Notes: generated from the letters alone by a model not told the origin. DNA of 64,000 bases from Streptomyces sp. NBC_01142 (GCF_026341125.1 NZ_JAPEOR010000001.1:2666001-2730000), one strand, 5' to 3'. Shown: positions 51,292 to 59,733, counted from the first letter of the stretch. A program made the numbers and translations.

Positions 51292-52051
51292 ACTCCGTCC
51301 GGTCGTTCACCCCGACGGTGTCAAGGACCGGCGCAGCGGAGAGCACTGGGCCGGGCGCATGTACATGCGAGAGATCTCGCTGCACATCGACCCGTACCTG
51401 GTGAACACCAAGATCACCCCCAACCAGCTCACCTACCTCATGGTCGTGGTGGGCGTGCTGGGCGGCGCGGCCCTGCTGATCCCGGGACTGACCGGCGCGA
51501 TCCTCGCGGTGGTGCTCTTCCAGATCTACCTCCTGCTCGACTGCGTCGACGGAGAGGTCGCCCGCTGGCGCGGCCAGACCTCGATCACCGGCGTCTATCT
51601 CGACCGGATCGGCCACTACCTCTGCGAGGCGGCCCTGCTGGTCGGCTTCGGCATCCGCGGCGCCGATGTCTTCCACCAGGAGGGCACCACCAACTGGCTG
51701 TGGGCCTTCCTCGGTACGGTCGCCGCGCTCGGCGCGATCCTGATCAAGGCCGAGACCGACCTGGTCGACGTGGCCCGTCAGCGCAGCGGTCTGCCCGCCG
51801 TCAAGGACGAGGCATCCGTGCCCCGGTCCTCCGGTCTGGCGCTGGCCCGCCGTGCCGCGGCCGCGCTGAAGTTCCACCGGCTCGTCGGCGGGATCGAGGC
51901 CAGCCTCTTCATCCTGGTCGTGGCGATCATCGACACGATCCAGGGCGACCTGTTCTTCACCCGCCTCGGTATCGCGGTCCTCGCCGGCATCGCGGTCGTC
52001 CAGACGCTGCTGCACCTGGTCTCCATCCTGGCGTCGAGCAGGCTCAAATGA
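51269..52051 (+). CDS. CDP-alcohol phosphatidyltransferase with variant active site
   Basis: The protein has 260 residues from ATG 51269, overlapping the dehydrogenase by 23 bp. Five to six membrane helices surround the motif D91-CV-D94-G95..A98-R99..G108..D112..H116. The first three Asp are kept, but the fourth, the usual catalytic base, is His (DRIGH). The N-terminus (VHPDGVKDRRSGEHWAGRMY) is hydrophilic. It should use a CDP-alcohol. The change suggests altered chemistry or a His base. The stop overlaps the GT2 start (ATGA). Confidence 0.85.
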   Translation: MSRPSVAELRPVVHPDGVKDRRSGEHWAGRMYMREISLHIDPYLVNTKITPNQLTYLMVVVGVLGGAALLIPGLTGAILAVVLFQIYLLLDCVDGEVARWRGQTSITGVYLDRIGHYLCEAALLVGFGIRGADVFHQEGTTNWLWAFLGTVAALGAILIKAETDLVDVARQRSGLPAVKDEASVPRSSGLALARRAAAALKFHRLVGGIEASLFILVVAIIDTIQGDLFFTRLGIAVLAGIAVVQTLLHLVSILASSRLK

Positions 52052-52944
52052 GTACGCAGACGAGCAGGCCGATGAAGCTGGGTGCCGTCGTCATCACGAT
52101 GGGCAACCGGCCGGACGATCTGCGTGCCCTCCTGGACTCGGTCGCCAAGCAGGACGGCGACCCGATCGAGGTGGTCGTCGTCGGCAACGGCACCCCGGTG
52201 ACCGGTGTCCCCGAGGGCGTACGGACCGTGGACCTGCCCGAGAACCTGGGCATCCCCGGTGGCCGAAACGTCGGCATCGAGGCCTTCGGCCCGTCCGGCT
52301 CGGCCGTCGACGCCCTGCTCTTCCTCGACGACGACGGTCTGCTGCCGAACTCCGACACCGCCACGCTGGTGCGCGAGGCCTTCGACGCCGACCCGGGGCT
52401 GGGCATCGTCAGCTTCCGGATCGCCGACCCGGAGACCGGGCTCACCCAGCGCCGCCACGTCCCGCGGCTGCGCGCCTCCGACCCCATGCGCTCCTCGCGG
52501 GTGACGACCTTCCTCGGCGGCGCCAATGCCGTACGGACCAAGGTCCTCGCCGAGGTCGGCTCGCTGCCGGACGAGTTCTTCTACGCCCATGAGGAGACCG
52601 ACCTAGCCTGGCGGGCACTGGACGCCGGATGGGCGATCGACTACCGCTCGGACATGGTGCTGTTCCACCCGACACTGCCCCCGTCCCGGCACGCGGTCTA
52701 CCACCGCATGGTGGCCCGCAACCGGGTCTGGGTCGCGCGCCGGAATCTGCCCGCGCCGCTGATCCCCGTCTACCTGGGGGTCTGGGTGCTCCTCACGCTC
52801 GCCCGGCGACCTACGATGCCCGCGCTGAAGGCCTGGTTCGGAGGTTTCAAGGAGGGTATGCGCACACCTTGTGGACCCCGCCGCCCCATGAGGTGGCGTA
52901 CGGTATGGCGGCTTACCCGGCTGGGCCGACCTCCTGTCATCTGA
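52048..52944 (+). CDS. family 2 glycosyltransferase
   Basis: The protein has 298 residues and starts inside the previous stop. The GT-A fold shows LGAVVITMGNRPDDLRALL, ENLGIPGGRNVGIE, the metal DxD-like LFLDDDG, and FFYAHEETDLAWRALDAGW with the putative base. The C-terminus is basic, and there may be one hydrophobic segment (PVYLGVWVLLTLA). It resembles rhamnosyl- or galactofuranosyl-type GT2 enzymes. It closes the five-gene overlapping operon and probably decorates the polyol product. Confidence 0.88.
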   Translation: MSTQTSRPMKLGAVVITMGNRPDDLRALLDSVAKQDGDPIEVVVVGNGTPVTGVPEGVRTVDLPENLGIPGGRNVGIEAFGPSGSAVDALLFLDDDGLLPNSDTATLVREAFDADPGLGIVSFRIADPETGLTQRRHVPRLRASDPMRSSRVTTFLGGANAVRTKVLAEVGSLPDEFFYAHEETDLAWRALDAGWAIDYRSDMVLFHPTLPPSRHAVYHRMVARNRVWVARRNLPAPLIPVYLGVWVLLTLARRPTMPALKAWFGGFKEGMRTPCGPRRPMRWRTVWRLTRLGRPPVI

Positions 52945-53021
52945 CAAGCTCGGCTCTGAGAGCATCGGGCCTGAACCAGCGCCCGAACTGCCGCGCATCT
53001 TGAACACGAAAGTTTCAACTT

Positions 53022-53951
53022 GTGAGTGACACAACCCACGACGGTGCCATCGCGATGAGCCCTACGCCATCCGCTGACGACGGCCTGTCCCCGGCGGAGC
53101 TCGCCGCCAAGTACGGCCTGTCGGTGAGTGGTGCCCGACCGGGGCTTGTCCAGTACGTCCGGCAGCTCTGGGGCCGCCGCCACTTCATCCTGGCCTTCTC
53201 GCAGGCCAAGCTGACGGCCCAGTACAGCCAGGCCAAGCTCGGCCAGCTGTGGCAGGTGGCGACCCCCCTGCTCAACGCGCTCGTCTACTTCCTGATCTTC
53301 GGGTTGATCCTCGAGGCCAGCAAGGGAATGCCGACGCACATCTACATCCCGTTCCTGGTGACGGGTGTGTTCGTCTTCACCTTCACCCAGAGCTCGGTGA
53401 TGGCGGGTGTCCGGGCGATCTCGAACAACCTCGGGCTGGTGCGCGCGCTGCACTTCCCGCGGGCCTCGCTGCCGATCTCCTTCGCGCTGCAGCAGCTCCA
53501 GCAACTGCTGTTCTCCATGATCGTGCTGGTGGTGATCGTGGTCGCCTTCGGCAGCTACCCCACCTGGTCCTGGCTGCTCATCGTGCCCGCGCTCGCGCTG
53601 CAGTTCGTGTTCAACACCGGCCTGGCCCTGATCATGGCGCGACTGGGCTCCAAGACTCCGGACCTTGCACAGCTGATGCCCTTCATCATGCGTACGTGGC
53701 TGTACGCGTCGGGCGTCATGTTCTCCATCCCGGTGATGCTGGCGGACAAGCCGGCCTGGATCGCCGATGTACTCATGTACAACCCGGCGGCCATCTACAT
53801 GGACCTCATCCGCTTTGCCCTGATCGACGGCTACGGCGCCGAGAACCTGCCGTCGCACGTCTGGGGTGCCGGCCTGATCTGGGCGGCCCTGATCGGCTGC
53901 GCAGGCTTTGTGTACTTCTGGAAGGCTGAGGAGCGGTACGGCCGTGGCTGA
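53022..53951 (+). CDS. ABC-2 type export permease (TagG/Wzm-like)
   Basis: The protein has 309 residues from GTG 53022. A hydrophilic N-terminus with an amphipathic stretch precedes six membrane helices; QYSQAKLGQLWQVATPLLNALVYFLI is the typical entry of polysaccharide/teichoic-acid exporters. The stop overlaps the ATPase start by 8 bp. It lies 77 bp after the glycosyltransferase gene on the same strand. It would export a lipid-linked glycan or teichoic-acid-like polymer, in line with the CDP-polyol genes before it. Confidence 0.9.
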   Translation: MSDTTHDGAIAMSPTPSADDGLSPAELAAKYGLSVSGARPGLVQYVRQLWGRRHFILAFSQAKLTAQYSQAKLGQLWQVATPLLNALVYFLIFGLILEASKGMPTHIYIPFLVTGVFVFTFTQSSVMAGVRAISNNLGLVRALHFPRASLPISFALQQLQQLLFSMIVLVVIVVAFGSYPTWSWLLIVPALALQFVFNTGLALIMARLGSKTPDLAQLMPFIMRTWLYASGVMFSIPVMLADKPAWIADVLMYNPAAIYMDLIRFALIDGYGAENLPSHVWGAGLIWAALIGCAGFVYFWKAEERYGRG

Positions 53952-54744
53952 CGAAAAGAACGACCGAAACGCCGGTGACGCCCGCATCCCCACGGTCATC
54001 GCCGACGATGTGCACATCGTCTACCGGGTCAACGCCGGCAGCGGCGGCAAGGGCAGCGCGACCGCGGCCCTGAGCCGGATACTGCGCCGGGACAAGGGCG
54101 AGTCGCGGGGTGTGCGCAAGGTGCACGCGGTCCGGGGCGTCACCTTCACGGCGTACCGCGGCGAGGCGATCGGCCTGATCGGGACCAACGGCTCCGGCAA
54201 GTCGACCCTGCTGCGGGCCATCGCGGGCCTGCTGCCCGCGGAGAGCGGCAAGGTCTACACCGACGGCCAGCCCTCCCTGCTGGGTGTGAACGCCGCGCTC
54301 ATGAACGATCTGACGGGCGAGCGCAACGTCATACTCGGCGGCCTGGCCATGGGAATGTCGCGCGAGGAGATCCGCGAGCGCTACCAGCAGATCGTCGACT
54401 TCTCGGGAATCAACGAGAAGGGCGACTTCATCACCCTTCCGATGCGTACGTACTCCTCCGGCATGGCGGCCAGGCTCCGGTTCTCCATCGCCGCCGCCAA
54501 GGACCACGACGTCCTGATGATCGACGAGGCGCTCGCGACCGGTGACCGGAGGTTCCAGATCCGCTCCGAGCAGCGCATCCGTGAGCTGCGCAAGGAGGCC
54601 GGCACGGTCTTCCTGGTCAGCCACAGCAACAAGTCGATCAGGGACACCTGTGACCGCGTCCTGTGGCTGGAGAAGGGCGAACTCCTGATGGACGGCCCGA
54701 CGGACGAGGTCATCAAGGCGTACGAGAAGGAGACCGGCAAGTAG
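53944..54744 (+). CDS. ABC export ATPase (TagH/Wzt-like)
   Basis: The protein has 266 residues from GTG 53944 (GAGGAG upstream). Walker A is GTNGSGKST, the signature the variant YSSGMAARL typical of polysaccharide exporters, Walker B VLMIDEALATGD, and the switch His lies in LVSHSNK. It lacks the C-terminal carbohydrate-binding domain of some Wzt proteins, so substrate choice must lie elsewhere. It works with the overlapping permease. A hairpin terminator follows. Confidence 0.92.
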   Translation: MADEKNDRNAGDARIPTVIADDVHIVYRVNAGSGGKGSATAALSRILRRDKGESRGVRKVHAVRGVTFTAYRGEAIGLIGTNGSGKSTLLRAIAGLLPAESGKVYTDGQPSLLGVNAALMNDLTGERNVILGGLAMGMSREEIRERYQQIVDFSGINEKGDFITLPMRTYSSGMAARLRFSIAAAKDHDVLMIDEALATGDRRFQIRSEQRIRELRKEAGTVFLVSHSNKSIRDTCDRVLWLEKGELLMDGPTDEVIKAYEKETGK

Positions 54745-54764
54745 TCCGCCCGGCAGCACGGCCC

Positions 54765-54800
54765 GACGGCCCCCGCCGCAGCAACCCGGCGGGGGTCGTC
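54765..54800 (+). terminator. terminator after the exporter ATPase gene
   Basis: GACGGCCCCCGCCG (54765-54778) pairs with CGGCGGGGGTCGTC (54787-54800) with one G-U pair and an 8-nt loop, 20 bp past the stop. Confidence 0.8.
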
Positions 54801-55071
54801 CGCGTCCTGGAAGGTGTCGGGCCAAGGTCACATCCCGCGACTGCGGGGACGGTTGGCCGGAACAGCGGCGTTCTTGTAATGCGCGCAACACCCCGACGTA
54901 TCACCGGGCGTTGTACAACGTAAGCTGTACCGGTGCTGAATTGCGGCAAGTGGGGCGATACCCCCTGGGTATCCCGTACACCGGACGGGCCACCGGCAGC
55001 CGGGAGGACCGGCGGCGTGTCCGAAATAGGATGTATTCGGTCGGCAGTGTAGAACGGGAGATGTGACGGCA
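54801..55071. promoter_or_regulatory. upstream region of the hopanoid operon with palindrome CGTTGTACAACG
   Basis: No gene is seen between the exporter terminator and the hopanoid leader ORF. A perfect 12-bp palindrome CGTTGTACAACG lies at 54909-54920, about 150 bp before the leader ORF; it is AT-richer than its surroundings and looks like a regulator site. No convincing -35/-10 pair is seen. A start-stop ATGTGA occurs at 55061-55066. Confidence 0.5.
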
Positions 55072-55134
55072 ATGACGGGAAATCTCCAGCTCCGCGAGGC
55101 TTTCGCCGTCCCCGTGCCGGGCAGCACGCAGTGA
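55072..55134 (+). CDS. 20-codon leader ORF overlapping hpnC start
   Basis: ATG 55072 follows GGGAG and opens a 20-residue frame (begins MTGNLQLREAFAVP) whose TGA overlaps the hpnC GTG (GTGA at 55131-55134). hpnC lacks its own ribosome site (GCAGCACGCA precedes it), so its translation probably depends on this ORF. The peptide itself has no recognised family. It could simply be a coupling device or a sensing leader. Confidence 0.5.
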   Translation: MTGNLQLREAFAVPVPGSTQ

Positions 55135-56042
55135 CGGGCACCCGGCAGGCGCGCGCCGAGACCTCCGCGCGCGCCACACTCGACAAGGCATCCGGTGAGA
55201 ACTTCCCGGTGGCCCCGTTCTTCCTGCCACGCGCCTGGCGCGACGACCTGATGGCGGTGTACGGCTACGCCCGCCTCGTCGACGACATCGGTGACGGCGA
55301 CCTCGCGCCCGGCGGCGCCGACGCCCGGCACCTCGGCGTCGACCCCGTGTACGGCGACGATCCCTCCGTCCTGCTCGACGCCTTCGAGGCCGATCTGCGG
55401 CGCGTCTTCGATGGCACGCCGCGGCACCCCCTGCTGCGGACCCTCCGGCCGACCGTGCGCCGCCGCTCGCTCACCCCGGCCCCCTTCCTCGGCCTGATCG
55501 AGGCCAACCGCCAGGACCAGCACGTACGCCGCTACGAGACCTACGACGATCTCCTCTCCTACTGCGAGCTGTCCGCCAACCCCGTCGGCCGACTGGTGCT
55601 GCAGATCACCGGGACGGCCAGCCCCGAGCGCGTGCGCCGCTCCGACGCCGTCTGTACGGCGCTCCAGATCATCGAGCACCTCCAGGACGTGGCCGAGGAC
55701 CTGGAGCGCGACCGGATCTATCTCCCCGCCGAGGACATGCTGCGGTTCCATGTCACCGAGTCCGACCTGGCCGCCCGGACCGGGGGCGCATCGGTGCGCG
55801 CACTGGTCGCGTACGAAGCCGAACGCGCCCGCGAGCTGCTGAATGAAGGCACGCCGCTGGTGGGTAGCGTCCACGGCAGGCTGCGGCTGCTGCTCGCCGG
55901 TTTTGTGGCCGGAGGGCGCGCCGCCCTCCACGCGATCGCGGCCGCCGGACACGACGTACTACCCGGACCGCCCAAGCGCACCAAGGCGAATCTGCTGCGT
56001 GAAGTGGGAGCTGTCTTGCGAAGAGCGCGTAGAGAGGGGTGA
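55131..56042 (+). CDS. hpnC: hydroxysqualene synthase HpnC (squalene synthase-like)
   Basis: The protein has 303 residues from GTG 55131. It is a trans-isoprenyl-diphosphate synthase of the phytoene/squalene synthase fold. The first aspartate-rich motif is YGYARLVDDIGD (DDIGD), the second LQDVAEDLERDRIYLP (DVAED); SYCELSANPVGRLVLQ is the typical helix. In the HpnCDE route HpnD makes presqualene diphosphate from two FPP and HpnC converts it to hydroxysqualene. It is translationally coupled to a leader ORF upstream and its TGA overlaps the hpnD reading start (GTGA). Confidence 0.92.
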   Translation: MTGTRQARAETSARATLDKASGENFPVAPFFLPRAWRDDLMAVYGYARLVDDIGDGDLAPGGADARHLGVDPVYGDDPSVLLDAFEADLRRVFDGTPRHPLLRTLRPTVRRRSLTPAPFLGLIEANRQDQHVRRYETYDDLLSYCELSANPVGRLVLQITGTASPERVRRSDAVCTALQIIEHLQDVAEDLERDRIYLPAEDMLRFHVTESDLAARTGGASVRALVAYEAERARELLNEGTPLVGSVHGRLRLLLAGFVAGGRAALHAIAAAGHDVLPGPPKRTKANLLREVGAVLRRARREG

Positions 56043-56050
56043 GCCGGACG

Positions 56051-56989
56051 ATGGAGGGACCGACCCAGGTGTCCGCACCGGTGCAGGCCGCGTACAGCTA
56101 CTGCGAGGCCATCACCGGGCAGCAGGCGCGTAACTTCGCGTACGGGATCCGGCTGCTGCCGACCGACAAGCGGCAGGCCATGTCGGCGCTGTACGCCTTC
56201 TCGCGGCGCGTCGACGACATCGGCGACGGCACCCTCGCCCCGACGGCCAAGCGTGACCGGCTCGAGGCGACGCGGCACCTTCTCGAGCGGATCAGCCAGG
56301 GCGCGGTCGACGAGGACGACACCGACCCGGTCGCCGTGGCGCTCGCGGACGCGGCGCGCCGCTTCCCGCTGCCGCTCGGCGGGCTCGACGAGCTCATCGA
56401 CGGCGTCCTGATGGACGTACGCGGCGAGACGTACGAGACCTGGGGCGAGCTCAAGGCGTACTGCCGGTGTGTCGCGGGTGCGATCGGGCGGCTCTCGCTC
56501 GGCGTGTTCGGCACCCAGCCCGGCGCGCGGGGCGCCGAGCGCGCCGCCGAGTACGCCGACACGCTGGGACTGGCGCTCCAGCTCACCAACATCCTCAGGG
56601 ACGTCCGCGAGGACGCCGGCAACGGACGTACCTACCTGCCCGCCGACGACCTCGCCAAGTTCGGCTGCTCCGCGGGCTTCCACAGCGCCACCCCGCCGCC
56701 CGGATCCGACTTCGCGGGCCTGGTGCACTTCGAGGTCAGGCGCGCCCGCACGCTCTTTGCCGAGGGCTACCGGCTGTTGCCCATGCTCGACCGGCGCAGC
56801 GGTGCCTGCGTCGCCGCGATGGCCGGCATCTACCGGCGTCTCCTGGACCGCATCGAGCGCGAACCCGAGGCGGTGCTGCGCGGCCGCGTGTCCCTGCCGG
56901 GGCGTGAGAAGGCGTACGTCGCCGTGCGCGGCCTGTCCGGACTCGACGCCCGGCACGTCACCCGGCAGACACTCAGGGGACGTTCCTGA
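56051..56989 (+). CDS. hpnD: presqualene diphosphate synthase HpnD
   Basis: The protein has 312 residues from ATG 56051 (GAGGGG upstream); GTG 56039 in frame overlaps the hpnC stop and is an alternative. Motifs are LYAFSRRVDDIGDG and NILRDVREDAGNGRTYLP, with YCRCVAGAIGRLSLGVFG. It condenses two FPP to presqualene diphosphate. Its TGA overlaps an ATG (TGATG) of a 34-codon ORF that leads into hpnE. Confidence 0.92.
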   Translation: MEGPTQVSAPVQAAYSYCEAITGQQARNFAYGIRLLPTDKRQAMSALYAFSRRVDDIGDGTLAPTAKRDRLEATRHLLERISQGAVDEDDTDPVAVALADAARRFPLPLGGLDELIDGVLMDVRGETYETWGELKAYCRCVAGAIGRLSLGVFGTQPGARGAERAAEYADTLGLALQLTNILRDVREDAGNGRTYLPADDLAKFGCSAGFHSATPPPGSDFAGLVHFEVRRARTLFAEGYRLLPMLDRRSGACVAAMAGIYRRLLDRIEREPEAVLRGRVSLPGREKAYVAVRGLSGLDARHVTRQTLRGRS

Positions 56990-57093
56990 TGCGGGCGCAC
57001 ACGCACCAGCAGGCGTACGCGCACCCGTGGTGCGCAACCGTCCGCCACGGCGCCGCGTCCCTCACTGCAACGGCCCGAGGGGAGGTCGCATGA
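56989..57093 (+). CDS. 34-codon ORF bridging hpnD and hpnE
   Basis: The ATG at 56989 overlaps the hpnD stop (TGATG) and its TGA overlaps the hpnE start (ATGA). AGGGGA lies 8 nt upstream. The peptide begins MRAHTHQQAYAHPW and contains CATVRHGAASLTATARG; the ATxRxGxASLTAT pattern resembles the small DUF6380 proteins of Streptomyces, from memory. It may be a real small protein or only a coupling reading frame. Confidence 0.45.
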   Translation: MRAHTHQQAYAHPWCATVRHGAASLTATARGEVA

Positions 57094-58478
57094 CGGACGA
57101 CGACGACATGCGTTCCCGGCACGCGGTGGTGGTCGGCGGAGGACTCGCCGGCGTCACCGCGGCGCTGCAACTCGCCGACGCGGGAGTCCGCGTCACCCTG
57201 GTCGAAGGCCGCCCGCGCCTGGGCGGCCTTGCCTTCTCCTTCCGCCGCGGCGACCTCACCGTCGACAACGGGCAGCATGTGTACCTGCGCTGCTGTACCG
57301 CCTACCGCTGGTTCCTCGACCGGGTCGAGGGCGCGCATCTCGCCCCGCTCCAGAACCGCCTGGACGTACCCGTCCTCGACGTGGCCCCCGCGAGTGGACC
57401 GCGTCTCGGACGGCTGCGCCGCACCGCACTGCCCGTACCGCTGCACCTTGCCGCCGGCCTGGCCGGCTACCCGCACCTCTCGCTCGCCGAGCGGGCGGGC
57501 GTCGGGCGCGCCGCACTCGCCCTCAAGCGGCTCGACCCGGCCGACCCGGCCCTCGACGGCATCGACTTCGGTACCTGGCTGGGCCGCCACGGTCAGTCGC
57601 CGCGCACCATCGACGCGCTGTGGGACCTGGTCGGCGTGGCGACCCTGAACGCCACCGCGCCGAACGCCTCCATGGGTCTCGCCGCGATGGTCTTCAAGAC
57701 CGGGCTGCTCTCCGAGCCCGGTGCCGCCGACATCGGCTGGGCGCACGTGCCCCTCGGTGAACTGCACGACACGCTGGCCCGCAAGGCCCTCGACTCCGCC
57801 GGCGTACGCACCGAGCTGTCCACCCGCGTCAGGAGCATCTCCCGCGCCGAGCACGGGCGTTGGTATGTGGAGGTGGACGGCGAGCGGCTCGACGCGGACA
57901 GTGTCGTCCTGGCCGTACCGCAGCGCGAGACCCACACGCTGCTGCCCGAAGGCGCGCTCGAGGACCCCGACCGGCTGCTCGACATCGGTACCGCGCCGAT
58001 CCTCAACATCCATGTCCTGTACGACCGCAAGGTGCTGCGCCGTCCCTTCTTCGCCGCGCTCGGCACCCCCGTCCAGTGGGTCTTCGACCGCACCGATGCC
58101 TCGGGACTGAAGGACGGCCAGTATCTGGCGCTGTCCCAGTCCGCGGCACAGGACGAGATCGACACGCCTGTCGCCGATTTGCGCGAGCGCTATCTGCCCG
58201 AGCTGGAGCGGCTGCTGCCCGCCGCGCGCGCCGCTCGGGTACGCGACTTCTTCGTCACCCGGGAGCGGACGGCGACCTTCGCCCCCGCCCCCGGAGTCGG
58301 CCGGCTGCGACCGGGTGCGCGCACCCGGGCCCCCGGCCTGTACCTTGCGGGCTCGTGGACCGCCACCGGGTGGCCCGCAACCATGGAGAGCGCCGTACGC
58401 AGCGGCTTCAGCGCCGCGGGCGCGGCACTCTCCGCGCTCGGCCGCCACCATGAACATCCGCTCAAGGAGGCGGCGTGA
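57090..58478 (+). CDS. hpnE: hydroxysqualene dehydroxylase HpnE
   Basis: The protein has 462 residues from ATG 57090 (GGGGAGG 6 bp upstream). The FAD motif is AVVVGGGLAGVTAALQLADAG with RLGGLAFSF; the C-terminal FAD-contact segment is GLYLAGSWTATGWPATMESAVRSG (read in two parts), typical of phytoene-desaturase-like amine oxidases. It reduces hydroxysqualene to squalene, the last HpnCDE step. The TGA overlaps the start of the prenyl synthase gene (GTGA). Confidence 0.92.
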   Translation: MTDDDDMRSRHAVVVGGGLAGVTAALQLADAGVRVTLVEGRPRLGGLAFSFRRGDLTVDNGQHVYLRCCTAYRWFLDRVEGAHLAPLQNRLDVPVLDVAPASGPRLGRLRRTALPVPLHLAAGLAGYPHLSLAERAGVGRAALALKRLDPADPALDGIDFGTWLGRHGQSPRTIDALWDLVGVATLNATAPNASMGLAAMVFKTGLLSEPGAADIGWAHVPLGELHDTLARKALDSAGVRTELSTRVRSISRAEHGRWYVEVDGERLDADSVVLAVPQRETHTLLPEGALEDPDRLLDIGTAPILNIHVLYDRKVLRRPFFAALGTPVQWVFDRTDASGLKDGQYLALSQSAAQDEIDTPVADLRERYLPELERLLPAARAARVRDFFVTRERTATFAPAPGVGRLRPGARTRAPGLYLAGSWTATGWPATMESAVRSGFSAAGAALSALGRHHEHPLKEAA

Positions 58479-59593
58479 GCCTCAGTACTGGAACAAGAGG
58501 AGAGACCGTGCCGACTGTGCCCTCGGCGAACCCGGCTGATGACCTCGCAGCCGGCGGAGAGAGCCTGGACATCCTGGCGCTGCTGGAACGCGGGCGGACC
58601 ATGTCCACCCCGGTGCTGCGCGCCGCCGTGAACCGGCTCGCGCCGCCCATGGACACCGTCGCCGCCTACCACTTCGGCTGGATCGACGCACAAGGACGGC
58701 CCGCCGACGGGGACGGTGGCAAGGCCGTACGTCCCGCGCTCGCGCTGCTCTCCGCCGAGGCGGCCGGAGCTGCGCCGGAGGTGGGCGTCCCCGGCGCAGT
58801 CGCCGTCGAGCTGGTGCACAACTTCTCACTGCTGCACGACGACCTGATGGACGGCGACGAGCAGCGCCGCCACCGCGACACCGTCTGGAAGGTCCACGGG
58901 CCCGCCCAGGCGATCCTCGTCGGCGACGCGCTCTTCGCCCTCGCCAACGAGGTCCTGCTGGAACTCGGCACCGTCGACGCGGGGCGTGCCACACGCCGGC
59001 TGACCACTGCCTCGCGCAAGCTGATCGACGGCCAGGCCCAGGACATCTCCTACGAGCACCGCGAGCGGGTCACCGTCGAGGAGTGCCTGGAGATGGAGGG
59101 CAACAAGACCGGCGCGCTGCTGGCCTGTGCCGTCTCCATCGGCGCCGTGCTCGGCGGGGCGGACGACAGGACGGCCGACACGCTGGAGGCCTACGGCTAC
59201 CACCTCGGTCTCGCCTTCCAGGCCGTCGACGATCTGCTCGGCATCTGGGGCGACCCGGAGGCCACCGGCAAGCAGACCTGGAGCGATCTGCGCCAGCGCA
59301 AGAAGTCCCTGCCGGTCGTCGCCGCGCTCGCCGCCGGCGGACCGGCCTCGCAGCGCCTCGGGGAGCTGCTCGCGGCCGACGCCAAGAGCAATGACTTCGA
59401 CAGCTTCTCCGAGGAGGAGTTCGCCACCAGGGCGGCCCTGATCGAGGAGGCGGGCGGCCGCGAATGGACCTCCCAGGAGGCCCGCAGGCAGCACGCCGTC
59501 GCGATCGAGGCGCTGGACCGCGTCGACATGCCGGATCGGGTGCGAGCGCAGCTCGTCGCGCTCGCGGACTTCGTCGTCGTACGAAAGAGATGA
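58475..59593 (+). CDS. polyprenyl diphosphate synthase
   Basis: The protein has 372 residues from GTG 58475 (AAGGAGG just upstream, GTGA overlap with hpnE); GTG 58508 with AGGAG is also plausible. The first motif is LLHDDLMDGDEQRRH (D122, D123; DDxxD type) and the second AFQAVDDLLGIWGD. Product-length residues before the first motif are small or aliphatic (FSLLHDD), so chain length cannot be read off. In this operon it probably supplies FPP for squalene, though a longer product is possible. Confidence 0.9.
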   Translation: MSLSTGTRGETVPTVPSANPADDLAAGGESLDILALLERGRTMSTPVLRAAVNRLAPPMDTVAAYHFGWIDAQGRPADGDGGKAVRPALALLSAEAAGAAPEVGVPGAVAVELVHNFSLLHDDLMDGDEQRRHRDTVWKVHGPAQAILVGDALFALANEVLLELGTVDAGRATRRLTTASRKLIDGQAQDISYEHRERVTVEECLEMEGNKTGALLACAVSIGAVLGGADDRTADTLEAYGYHLGLAFQAVDDLLGIWGDPEATGKQTWSDLRQRKKSLPVVAALAAGGPASQRLGELLAADAKSNDFDSFSEEEFATRAALIEEAGGREWTSQEARRQHAVAIEALDRVDMPDRVRAQLVALADFVVVRKR

Positions 59594-59733
59594 TCGCCAT
59601 CACCCGTATACGCGTGTCTTCTGGGGGCTAGCCCCCAGGCCCCCAAGCAGTCGCCGGTCGGCGCACGGGAAACCGGGCGCCGGCCGACGGAGACCCCAGC
59701 ACAGCAGAGAACCACTGCAACGAAGGGGAAGCC

